NCBI GenBank assembly: GCA_964036275.1
Contig: OZ038434.1
Span: 6,777,060-6,841,059 of the forward strand
DNA from: Litoditis marina
Lineage: Eukaryota; Nematoda; Chromadorea; Rhabditida; Rhabditidae
Direction of reading: 5' to 3'
Length of the DNA: 64,000 bases
In this document: positions 25,767-38,541 of the stretch, piece by piece
How the letters are laid out: each line of letters starts with the position of its first letter
How positions within the stretch are numbered: position 1 is the first letter of the stretch
Program-made: the position numbers and the translations under genes
The notes under the pieces: generated by a model
The model's database searches: none
Seen by the model: only the letters and a program-made list of their open reading frames with translations
Told to the model about the DNA's origin: nothing

Positions 25767-28700
25767 CTGGAAAGAGCACAATTGAAGACAAACAATTCTA
25801 GTAATATATAAATTTAATATGTTCATGGGGGCATTAGTTACAATGAATCAACGATATGACTGAGACTGGAAACAATATAATTCAGTGAAGAGATAGACAC
25901 TGGAGAAAACAGATGAAAATGATCCCGTAGCAGAGAAGAGGGGGAGTTGTCAGATCTTTCTTTGTCAATATTAACGGTTTCGTTTTGTGCTCCATTTATT
26001 AGCAAGCAATGGTAAAACCAGGACATTGACATCCGGCGGTAGTCTTTCGATCGAGAGAAGCCGAAAAGAAGGAACACAATGGTTATTTTACTACAAATTG
26101 CCGATTTTATGCAGCTGTTATTCTTTAAACATCTTGAAGTTCTGGCTCTGGCGGAAGATCATTTCAGTCAACTACATGCTATACTTGATAAAACCCTAGA
26201 AAAATATATGGGGGAGGGCGCAATGTAACTAGGACCAGCTAGCCGCGGCACAAGTCAGCAAGGAAAACATGGTTCTGTTCGGGGTGGGGAGAAAGGACAT
26301 TTGCAATGCACGCACAAACGATATGACTCGCTGTGCTACCGCCCACCGAAAATGACACGAACAATCAGCCAATACCGCGAAATGGAACGACGGAAATACC
26401 AACTTCGTTCCAAATGGCAGGCGCTACCATTTCACACAGCTAAACTAGTACTGTGAGAAATTGGATTTGAATCCAACCACTAAAAGTTATGAAATAGTCT
26501 ATTATATCGCGCTATTTCAATATGAAATAGCACCATTCAAGATGACAAGATGTATTTTGGAACAATATCGGTATGACTGATGATCGAAAAGAAGGCGCGG
26601 CGACCAAAATTGATTGAAAGGAGGCGCGGTGCGTAGGGGGGCCGGATGGAATTCGAACTGGACTGTGGGACGGGAAATATGCAAAGCAAGGAGAGAGAAA
26701 GGTGTGTTGTGCGTGCTGGCGGGGTGAAATGACGATCACTATTACGGAAAACCAGTTGGGGAGGGGGGGGGGGGGGTGGCAATAGGCAAGGCTGGGGAAA
26801 ACACATATATGGGGAGAGAGAGACCGAGAGGAAGATAAGAATGCAACTGTTGTCCGGTGCACGAACAGACAAGATTTACGAGACAGGTCTCAGCAACAAC
26901 TATAAAACTATAGAGCCACCGTTTCATTTTATCGTAACACCATCTTCAGTCTACATTTATTCAAATCTTTCTCTCTCTCTCTCTTCTCAGTCTCATTTCT
27001 CCCATAAACTTTAACAAAACTAGTCAGATGTGCGCATGACTATAATATTCGGGGCTATCAATAATCGATAAACGAGAGAAATACCCAGAGACCATCAAAA
27101 TTCAGTCAACCAACAAGAGCAGAGGTATTGAGCGTATCGTGAGAAAAGCGACCAGATAAGATGATGAAAAGGTAAACAATAGCGGGCAAAAGGTGCAGCA
27201 GTATATGACCAATACTAGTACTTCAAGCACCCTTCTGAATCTGGGTAACCCCAAACTGGTGGACACATTCACAATCAACAACCGCACAGCAAAGCATCAT
27301 CCATCTAGAAAGGCGCAACACAAACGCCATGAAAAGGGTCGATTACAAGCGGCCAAACGCTGGCCGGGCGGGCCCATCCCCCCTCTTTTTACTACCACCT
27401 TCTACATAATATGCACATCATATTGCTCTGGCGAACAAGAAATACCAGCTCTGTTCACTATATTTCATATGCTCAACTGCTAATAAAATGTGGCTAGAAT
27501 GTACGAACGACGTTATCAACTATGGTTATTTATATTTTCTATAATCCAACATTACCATAAAATAAGAAGACTAACTATTTTGATCAAATCTTGAATAACA
27601 ATAAAACATCATTTAATAGATTGATAGAGTGAGGTGAACCCCGTTCGCTATACAAAACGTTCCCAGCCCAGTGACCGCGAATGTCTGGCGCACCAGCCGC
27701 AATTATTACCCACCGCTGTCGTTATCTAATGGTGTTCCTTTACAAATAAGATGTGGTCAGTTGTCTAACACTAAGACCAACAAGACTCTTCAATGTACTG
27801 AGGAAAGTCTATCTGAGAGTATCTTGTAACTGGAGTCTCCTTCCAGTAGCTACCAGCCAGCTAGTGGGAACACAGAAGGATGACCATAGTGGGAGGACTC
27901 ATTGCCCCCTCAGGCAACTCAGCAGCACTTTCTAGGCCACGCCCCCTTCTACAGTAGGACAATGACAAGTAGGTATCGATTGTGGGGGGTGAGCCAAGAA
28001 AAGCCGAACGAATGAACTACCAGCACCAGCGCAGCGGGGCCCATTACACCAGTCGGGATGATAAATCAAATGGGCCAACATGAGGTGGAGCAGGCATTCC
28101 TTCAACACTACCTAGCCATACATTATACTTTGCTGCCATGCTAGATTAAGAGAAAAAGAAAAAGTACCCTCCAATTAAACTAATGTTTACGTAATAACTT
28201 GTAAACTAGACTACGTCGGTCGAAAAGATATTACGTACACACGGCTGTCCAAACAATATGTAAACAAACAAATCAAACTAGCACCAAATCTTAAAACACA
28301 CAGATTCATAAGATAAGCTGTCTTGTAAATCCCAGGATAGTTTGTTAGAAAGTAAGATGTAGTCTCTCGTTCCACATACAAAAGAATAAACAGCCGGTTT
28401 CCCCAACCAGTTCTCAAAGAATCGCCGGATTTGCTAGAAACATTCAAATTTGCGCCGGAAGTATTTCACCTCATCGCAAGAATCAGCAAAATTAACGTTT
28501 TAAAATCAAAATATTCATAGTCTGGCATGAAAATGGTCGGTTCGGGGTGTAATCGAACGTTAAATATTCATGATAGTACTTCAAACGAATATTTATGTAA
28601 ATTCTGACAACCTAAGTTGAAAGAAAACGATGCTTAAATCTCCAAAACTACCACGTAACTAATTGAACACGGAGAGAAACAAGTGACGCAACGCAAGAGT

Positions 28701-31700
28701 GAATAGTGCGTGAGTGCGCGATGCGAGTACAACAGGTGTCAGCAATAACAAGTGGCCGGCGCACCGCCCTTCACACCTCCACGAGTACCTCTCATCATCA
28801 CAATAATCAAACAAACCGAACCATCGCCGAGAGAGCGCGGTGAACGGACGCGCGAATCGAGGCGCCGCACCGAGTGCGCACCACATTTGGTGGATAAGCG
28901 GCGACCACGCCCCGAAAACGACGGACCGATCAGCAGTCAGTCCGCCACACTACACCCATATGTTAACTACTGAAACCCAAGGAAAACATGGATGCCCACG
29001 TAGTGTCTAAATGATATATTGAACTCATCGAACCTGAGATTTCGGCTTTCTCGCTCTCGAGATGAAAAATCATGAAAACGATCCACCCTGTTGCATCACC
29101 CCCGTTTATATCATTAACATAAGAATTGGGCAAGTACATAATTAACCATGACAATACAGATACAGAACATGGCGGGTCAAGCACTGCTACATTCTGAGTA
29201 TACGGTAGCCGGCTGGCAGAGATGCTCAATGAGTAATTGCGTGCTCTCGTTGGGAGGAAATGAGAAACGAAGATAGAAGGAAACCCCGTTCGCAGTCATC
29301 AAACTGTTTTCTTTGAAAAACTGAAAATAAGGTATTTTTTCCATATCTCAGTGGTGGATTCTTATTTGAATTCTTATTTGAAATAATTTAAATAAGCAGT
29401 TGATAAAGAAAGTGCTCCGTGCTACTTATTCTATTAGGTGTTGCTACGTCATAATTTTGTTAGTCTAGGTGAAATGGTCTTATGAATCTTAAATAGTGAA
29501 GGGTGGGGTGAGCCACTTTTATTTCTACTTCACACACGTGACATGATATATGTATACGAACTTCACGTGACTTTCGGGGACGTAACGTGTGTTTTTCTAA
29601 TATTATGGAGCTTCAGCTACCATCTGGTAACAGGTTTGGTGACAGTCGTAATTCATAACTGAGTGCGGTATATTGTTGTGACAGGCAATGCAACAATCAT
29701 CGCGCTTCACTGCCTGCTATTGGAGGACTGGCTAGCTGCCTCAACTGAATTATAATGGGCACCTATAGATGGTATGCTGGATAGACCAGTTATAGTACTT
29801 TATATCTATATAGTATTTCAATAATAAATATTTCCACAATCTGGGGAATTCCTTAGGAAATATGAAGTCGCAGTTGTATCGAAAGAGCACCATGGAAACT
29901 GAGTGTATTTTACACACTTACCCAGTGCAATTCTGAATGTTACATTTACATGCCATCGATTTTAAACAATGGAATGTAGTCCAGAAAATGAACTTTCCGA
30001 AACAGACACCCTGTTGCACGCATATTTACCACAAAGTTCCTACCAGAAAGATATGTAGAACTGGTAATAGAGAAACAAAGATATCGATTGAAATGTGAGA
30101 AAGATCAAGCTAAAAGCATGCATGATTCACGTGAGGTGCGTCGTTTCAGGTAAACACAGAGAAGAGAAGACGAGCGCCTGTGCAAACCCACAATACAATC
30201 ACATACATGGAAATGGGGGAATCTTCGACCAGACAGTTCGATTGGAATGCTTAGCACACAACTTCTAGAAAACACAACGCCAAGATGAGCAAGGAATATA
30301 ATATTATATCCCGTTTGTGAACAAATTGTCACATGGAAACCACAGACCATTATTATTTACATCACGGATGAATAATCTTTAGAAATACGATTAATGATTA
30401 ATGTGAAGACTTGAACCGCCTGCGATTTCTTACTCAGTAGCAAATCAATACAAAATACTTCTACTCGAATCAATAAACCCTGCCAAGTACCCAATCACTA
30501 ATGACAAACTTCCACCAAAAATCAGGCTAGAGTGAACACGTGTCCAAACTTCGAACATCAATTGGTTATTGAAGAGTGGGCTGTCAGCTGTCTGACGTAG
30601 CTGAGCGCAGAACTACAGAAGAAACGACAAAGTGAAAAAGGGTGGTTTTGTGAGAAGTGAGTAGAATAGATGGATAGATAAATGAAATGGGTATGGGTGA
30701 AGGTAGATCAGGAGGCCCATTACACGCACTCTCTTGCTCTCTTCTCTTAAAGTGTCAATGGCACCTATTACACCGCATTTCGGCTCTCCTTGATCGATCT
30801 ATTGTCCGTCATATAATGGAGCGTATTACACGACTGCCATAATCATAGCATAATGTGTGTGTGGCGTGTATTCGTGTGTACATAGATACACATCACATAC
30901 GTACTTCCCAACCGAGTTCGCACTTGCAATGTCATCCTAAGCGAAACAGCGCGAAAACTGATGTCTTCTTTCCGCTCGGGCACTTCTAGTCCAAAATAGA
31001 AGACGACTCTTATGTTCTCTATTCCCCATTATGTTCAATGTCCATTCTCCACTAATTTAACATATCACACTGATTTTTATCCAAACAAATTACCACACTT
31101 TTTGAGTAATGTTTTGTTATCAGACTTTTAAATCAGAAATGGTGTAGCAAGTACAGTGTAAATATCCGCAAATCGGTTACAGATCTTAATTGACTCGTAT
31201 CGTAGAATGATTTGTTGATCATTACATCTTCGCCAAGTGTAAAAGACTAAAAAACAGAAACTCGGAGCAAAAACAAGAGCGGGAGGTCCAATCCTATCTG
31301 AGCACTGTTGTGCGCCCATGAATCACAAAGGAAGTGATGAGGAATAGCGAAAGAGAACTGTTCTTCCAATTGAAACAACTGTTCAACGGACCAAAAATCG
31401 ATATTACTCAATGAGTAGAGTTCTGAACATGGGTAAAAGTCGTTGAAAATAAAACGAATATGCGAAACTTGAATACCGATATTAGATGGACACCTACAAA
31501 TCTGAAATTTTCTGAAATTAACAACGAACGCGAGCTGCATATACGTGATGAAAATTCGAATGCATCAGCTTATTTTAGGGTGTTTTAGGTATGGCTCTAA
31601 AATGGTTAGCACCAGACAGACAACTGCGGGTGTAGTGCGGGAGGAAGACTGTAGACAGTATAACGGCTGGCGGCAGGATTAGTCGCTGCGCAATCAATGT

Positions 31701-34700
31701 TATGCAAAAGTGTGGACGACCTTCGCGCGCAATCCTAATGTACAAGTAATCAAACGGAAAACCCGGCCAACAACATAATCAAGCGGACATGGGAAACAAA
31801 GAGGATGTGGAGTTGGACAGATACATACTGCAACGATCCAACCAGACAATGAACCGGAAACCGTCTTTTACGATATCGAGAACGGCAGAATGTCTATCAA
31901 CCCGGTATTTTCCTATAATGGCATATGCTTGCATCAAGCATCACAATCCACTCAATAGATTACAGATAGCAAATTACCGGTTTCGCACAGGAGCAGCTGA
32001 AAAGCGTGAAAAGAAGATCTGAAAACTTTGACCTCTCTTGTTTGTTCTAAACTAGTAAATGCAGTGGGCAGATTTAGAAGTGTGGCCCAGTATTTGCAAC
32101 ATGTTTTAATGAATCCTCCAAGTATTTTTGTGAACACTTTACGCCCACATAATACGAAATGGCGTCCGAATGATGAAAAAGCTAAGGGAGCGAGACGATT
32201 GGAGCCACGACTTGACGCGTAAAAACTGAATGAATTGCCTGCGGAAAAGTCAAAACCCTGGCTGTAAACCGATGCCCAGTGCAATGTTGCATCAAACGAA
32301 AGGGGTTACTACATCAACTCGAGAATCCTACTTGAAACTGATGCAGTAAGTTTAGTAACATCAGGTATTATAGCTGATAAAACACGGCTGTAGATAACAC
32401 AAATATTTACAATAGTTGAGGCAAACACCCACTTGTTTGTGCCTATAGGTAAACATGAATACTAATGATTACGAGTTCAAGTGATGTAATTAAAGTACAA
32501 CTGCTAACAAGCCAAGCTGTCTACTGTACATGCGCGATGCGCTCGTCGGCCCTACTTTATCAAACTGCCGTAGTGAGCATCGACGGTATATTTGATGCAT
32601 GTGTACACGTATACATCCCGCAATTTGTCCTCATACCCATCTCCATAAGCGTTCGTTCCAGCAGTACTGAAAATAGGAATGTTTCTATTCTCCCAGCCAT
32701 TCTCTCTAATTATCCTCATTTCCATCCAATATTCCACATGCAATGGACGCTCGCAGACCGACAAAAAAGCCGAGTAATTGTGGCGAAATGGAAACCAGAC
32801 AGCCCAATGTGCCCCTTTGAGTCATAGACGACGACGGGTGCCCCGAATTAGCGATAGATCAAGCCACGAATCGATGTCCCTCTTTTCCGGACGCATTGAA
32901 ATAATGGAACAGCTCATTAGCCGCCACATTCAATTGCAGAAGCAGGGGAAGGAGACGTTGGTTCACAATGTCTCGTTATGCATCAACTTTGAGAATATCG
33001 TGGCACACTGCCATGAAATACGGAACTGTAGGGTTATCGTCAAACTTGGTAGCAAACTCTACAAAAACATCAATTTTTGATCTAGTTCAGGTACACGCAG
33101 TGGCCACGAACATCAATCAACTTCGAAAATTGTTTGCTCTCTGACTTATCTCATATTATTTTCTTAAGATGCTTCTAACTCTAACATCTGTATTGTAAAA
33201 ATGTGACGTTTTGTAGGTACCATATTCCCGTCGAATAGATGTTCAGACCTACTTTATGGGATCTATCTCGTTATGCATGCAACCATGAACAACATAACTA
33301 TTCTTAATACAATCTTTTGTCTCATCACTGCTCGTTTTGGCTATGAACCAGCGTGCGGAAATCTATTTAGGATCGACTGACACGATTATTAGATTACCAA
33401 TGTTTGCGAGAGAATGGAACAATAGAAGACCGCATGCAAATCAGAATGAGAGGGATGTCAGCCCCGGAAACTGTCTCCTTTGTTGGCGAAAATCCGTCCT
33501 AATACCCCACCAACTAGCATTTTAGATACTGTAATAATACCAATGATTCTCGTACATATATATTGAAAATTGGAAAGCATTCTTAATCAAGATGATGAGA
33601 ACCGTCAGCTATTTTCAAGCATGTTGCTAACCATTAGACGTTAGGACTTGAAGGTTGGTTATACTACCCTGTAATGAAGTTGAAAAATCACTGTTACTTT
33701 CATAACCTCCCGACTTGGACATGCTCAGAAGGGAGCCAACTCAACAAAAAAGTGGTCTACGTGATGAATCGGTCTTTCTGTTGTGTCTGAGAAGAACTGA
33801 GGACTCATGTTTTTCGGGCACGACAATCTATGCAGACGCGGTCTCATCTATCAGAGCAGCGACCACTGTGCCGTCTATAATCCCATGCCATATGGGGAAA
33901 GAAGGCCAGACTGTAGACCGCCTCGCTGCTACTATGTATGTGACGAAAGGGAAAGAGTAACAGGGGCAAAGACAGAACGAAAAAGCCGGAAACCATTCCG
34001 AGATTTAGAGACTAGAGATAATATAAAGTCAAATGTTCTTACTGGTTGGTTTAATAGATTTCCGATGAACAAGACAACTACCCACTTGATTACACCGACC
34101 TATTCAGCTTATAATGAATCAGTTCTTCTCACATTTCTAATACTTAATACATTTCTGTTTATAAAACCTCGGTATTTGTGTACCTGAAGTTAGTGAAGAG
34201 TCTTTGATACTTCATGTCAACCGACTCCAGAATTCGTATGAAACCATCTGCCACCCTTTCAGTCATGCACGACAGTCGACAGAAAGACTGCTGATGAACA
34301 TGTGCAGATTTAAAAGAAACGCAATTACATGCACTTTGTCTGTCACTCGTAGCCGAAAAAGACGAATCGCTTTCCCTAAATCAAAGCGGATTACAGATGC
34401 GTTTTTCGTTCCATAATGGGCCCACAATTGAGTGGCATACAGAAAGAGCAGATCTGTCTCCGCGTGTGGTCACACTGACAGCATTAATGACAGCTTCCTT
34501 TGGATACTGTGGAACATCCTAAAAACTCATTGTGAAAAGCTGGTTGTAGACTCATTTGACAAGGTCATATATACCACTTACCATCGACTTTTGCGTTATC
34601 TCCATGTTTGATGACAAGTGCGAAATGTTGTATTTTGTGCTAAAACATTTCTCGGGATGTAACGATACGTATATGAGGTATGGTATGGATACACTATTGC

Positions 34701-37427
34701 CTAGTGCAATCCATCTCCAATATGCGGAATTAGGTTGCTGCTTTGAAAGGGGCAACATGCATAACACAATCATGTGTCCCGGAGGAGATAGTTTACCCTA
34801 CATAATTCGCTTAACCATAATCAGACGGGCTCGTTACCACGACGGACACACATAACATGCCATCTGCCGTATAGTTCTGCAGCGCATGTTGCTCAATTCT
34901 AAGAAAGACCAAAAGGGCACTTATTTCAAGGGATTCTTGACCTGAATTATTGGAAACAGTAATTTTTCAGGAAGTTAATTTAAAAAAAAACCCATTGAAA
35001 TTGAGAAGTATTCGATTCACCATTCAACCTCTAAGAAAACAACAACAAAGCCAGTGATACCAAAACTCCACAACACTGCTTTTTGAAAAACCATCAGCTT
35101 ATCATCACATTTTTCGATCAGAATCATTCGAGAGAAAAAAAAACAAGTGAAACTTCGCCAATTTCAGTTACTGAGTGCCCGAAAACACAAATTACCGATG
35201 ATCTGTTAGCGAAAAATACGACCCGAACTCAAAAATCACCTAGCCATTCCGAAATCGACTCGCATCTTCCTACATTAATCCTGCCTCCCGCTCACGGTAG
35301 CGCCGGGCTAAACCTAATAACAGATGCATTGTTCATGAGAGACACGGATATTATGAAGTCTCATGTCGCTCCGACCCATCTGTCAGCCTATTCATGTTCG
35401 ATGAGGACAAGAAGCCAAGGCGGTACACTAAAAGAGAAAAGACGCATCGTTCGAACACTCATAAGACATGCACCATAATTTGCTCGATGCATTGCACATT
35501 TGAATTTACATCTGGCCAAACTACTGAAGAGAAAGAGGAATGAATGAAGAGAAAGCTGGAACTCTGAAATATAAAGACTTTCCTAACTAGTTTTCCATGC
35601 ATGCCTTCATCCCACGTTTTTAAAGGTATTACTATGCTAAGAACTAGATATTCGGGGGTTAAATGACCTTGTTGAACTGGTTGAATTCCTATCGGTACTC
35701 TCCAATACAGTAACTTAAAATTGCATGTATTCTGAAAAAAACTGGTCGGGTTGAAAACAAAAGAATGTGCCGAATAATTAGCCGTTACTGCTTCATCCTC
35801 AACTACCAACTAGCATGAATCGAATCGGTTGGAAGAAAAAAAATTTAAAATGCGGACCATTTTGTGAGTCATCATATCCTATTGTCTGTCCATTGCGCAT
35901 CTCTGTGCTCTACACAACAACCTTATATCTCATTGGATGTGCGGTCATGAAACGAATATGAGCATTCATTCCAAATGAGGACTCGACCCGGCAGGCTCTG
36001 CGGGTCGTAAAATACAGAACGGGCCCACGAAAACCAAACACGAATAGGGAAAGAAAGCATATTCATATTCAACATCTATCAGTGTACGTAATATAGACTA
36101 CATTATTATATACTCGCGTATCGACAGTCTAATATAGAAACCCATTAAAACTCGTAAGAACACAGCTCAATCGCGAAGAACAACTATATACCTTCGCGAT
36201 AAATGTATGATCTTGTTTTACATAAAAAACCTGACGCAACACTCGGTAGGATATAACAACGTTCTTCAACTTATGAGCATGCAGAAAAAGGTACTTTCAT
36301 ACCCTACCATACCTAATTAAGGAAAGTATCCCCGATCTGACCTCTTAAACACCTAAGGCCTAAGAAACACCTTTAAAACTACTCAGTAGGCTGTCACAAA
36401 TGTGATAATCTGGACACTGCTTAATTGTTTAGAATAAAATTAGGAAGAACTTGGAAGAAAACGTGTTCCAATTTACAATGGTCCGTCGATGAAGGTACAT
36501 CTGTGTCCCGGAAATGAATAGTCATAGAATCACGACTTGTCGGCGATGATTGAACTAATAAGTGCGACTAGAAACGGTCAATGCGCCACCTCTCAGGTCG
36601 GCTGCGCGCAACGGATTAGACGGTATTTTACTCCGACTGGTCACGAGCCAAGTCTCCTCGTCAACAAGCACATTAGCACGCAGAAGACGGACAAAAACTA
36701 TGTACACTTATCATAGTCGAATTGTGAGAAAACTGAAAATATACAATATAGATAAACTATTCGCGGGAAAACCTAAATGAATAGAAACACATCTAATTGT
36801 GATTGAAACATATATTGATATCGATGCACGATGCCACTATAAAACATTGTCTGATTATTCATTCCAGAGATAAGGGAAGAACCAAAGAACACGGGTCTGG
36901 AGAGAAAAGTATAGAAGTGCAAATTGTGGTAGGTGTCCGACTCGCTCCGAATCACGTTGACACTATTCTTAATGTATCTTCAACAGGTTCTACTAAAGTT
37001 TTTTTTCAGCCAGTAGGTTTCTGAACAAACGACCAACAAAATGTTACATCAACGGAAAAAAAAGTCCAAGCAAACTTTGTAAATAACTGGCATACTACTA
37101 GCGGGTAAATTTTCAACGTTTATTTCATCTACGTGGTGTCTCGAATTCGCAGTTGCTCTTTATCCGAAAAAAAATGGGCGGATTGGCGGAAATCACTCAC
37201 TCACACCAGAAAAATATGACTGCTGCTCAGAAAGTAACACATTTACCGATTTAAAACATGAAATAAAGCAACTTTTACCTGCGCCTGGCAAAAAAGGGGC
37301 AACTTTCAGATTTTTAGGCTATTCGAATGACTTTCCCGGCGAAAATGATCGCTCTGCGTAGGTTCTACACTTTGAACTACGAAACAATGAATGACAAATA
37401 GCTGAAAATGACTGATAACTAGTTTAC
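25767..37427. other. Gene-poor region upstream of the first mbl-1 coding exon
   Basis: No coding exon was found over about 11.6 kb. The first mbl-1 coding exon has an acceptor (TTTCCAG) seven bases before the ATG, so a 5' exon or a trans-spliced leader must lie upstream. 28680-28960 is distinctly G+C and CpG rich and is a candidate promoter or non-coding first exon. Homopolymer runs of C (24121) and G (26761) lie near or inside it. Confidence 0.4.
28680..28960 (-). promoter_or_regulatory. Candidate CpG-rich upstream promoter or 5' exon of mbl-1
   Basis: GC-rich island in AT-rich surroundings, about 3 kb upstream of the first mbl-1 coding exon, with repeated CGC words (GCGCGAATCG, GAGCGCGGTG). 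It has no long convincing ORF. The role is inferred from base composition and position only. Confidence 0.2.
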
Positions 37428-37565
37428 CTTCTAGCGTTTAAAGTTCTCCTAGGTTTTTCCCCTTCTTGTACGGGAAGTTGAGCAGTAGGAGACTCTCTGA
37501 CTTCATCAGTCACAGTTGAGACCAACTGTTCTTGTTCCTCTTTGCTCTGTGCTTCCTGCATCCAC
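37428..37565 (-). CDS. Possible alternative N-terminal exon (mbl-1?)
   Basis: A 138-bp open segment with acceptor TTTATTTGTAG and donor AAG|GTAAAC. The 45 codons read as a hydrophilic, Glu/Gln-rich peptide (MQEAQSKEEQEQLVSTVTDE at the start, EGEKPRRTLNAR at the end). It is left by the next supported exon upstream, the PP1 end at 38537, which has its own stop and poly(A) signal. Its 3' phase (two bases, AG) fits the first mbl-1 exon at 25766 (G ATT ATC ATG), giving an open join into MYDENSN. It could instead belong to an unseen gene or be a chance ORF. The internal ATG at 37561 could start translation. Confidence 0.35.
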
Positions 37566-38535
37566 CTACAAATAAAGCACATTGCACATCAGATAAGACA
37601 TGAGACATGCGGCTTGCCGAATGTATCATCACAATTGTAGTGAGAAATTAAATGGTAGAAACTGCGAAATAATTGTTAGGCGAACTATGTCGCGCGCACA
37701 CGCCCACAGCTCCTATCTTTCACTTTGAATAGAAATGTTCTATTTTCAGGATATCAGTCCATAAACTTCTTGGTAACAAAAATTTCTTTCGAGAAACGTA
37801 CTTTCCAAGTGATATCCCTATGATAAATGAATAATACTTGTCGAATTCTGAACTTCTTTCTTTAGCTACATAATACAAGGGCTCTCATAGTGCTAGCCGC
37901 ATCTGCTCAGCAAGTAAGTAGTAAACATCTGATTCAGAAATCAGAAAAACCAAATGAAAAGAATTGAATTGAAAAAAAGTCTAACGTTGCAAATACCAAA
38001 ATTGCTCGCCTAAATTTTTGAACTCGTCGCGGCGAAAATTACCTACGCATTGCGTAGAAAATGACTACCGTAATTTGACCTCCAAACTCAAACTTCAGAA
38101 ATATTGAACACAGTGATAGATTATAGATGAACCCAGTGAATTCAGTTTGGTGTTGAAATATTCGTCAGTTCGAGAAAACGAGTCCTTGTCATTCCTATGT
38201 TGACTTCTACAGTACCATGTTGAACTTCTTCTGCCAATTTTTCGGTAAAAATAGTCACTGGGCGTTCATTTTTCAAATTAGGAGTAAGAAAGGGTACTAA
38301 TCATAAATTTGACAGGTAAGAGAAGCACAGTTGGAGTTAGTTCCTACTCCATTTTCTTACGGTAGAGTTTCTGTCTAGAAACAATCGAGTGGATTTCGAA
38401 ATCAGGAAGTATGAATCATTATTTTTTCAACTTTGAACACTGCTTGAACTTGAACTCAACGCCTAAAGATTCAGAGTACACAACACTTTATTGCATCCGT
38501 TTGCTTTAATAGTTATTGTCATGACAGTATATCGT

Positions 38536-38541
38536 TTTATT
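38536..38541 (-). terminator. Poly(A) signal overlapping the PP1-like stop codon
   Basis: AATAAA contains the TAA stop (38539-38537), the same overlap seen at the MSP gene. It supports ending the transcript here rather than running on to the exon at 37428. Confidence 0.55.

Noticed and set aside
26512..26927. Overlapping minus-strand ORFs with Pro and Ser runs
   Set aside because: Low-complexity shadow of a G-run; no splice sites or domain.
35083..35478. 131-codon plus-strand ORF
   Set aside because: No supporting exons or recognisable domain, and composition like the surrounding intergenic DNA.
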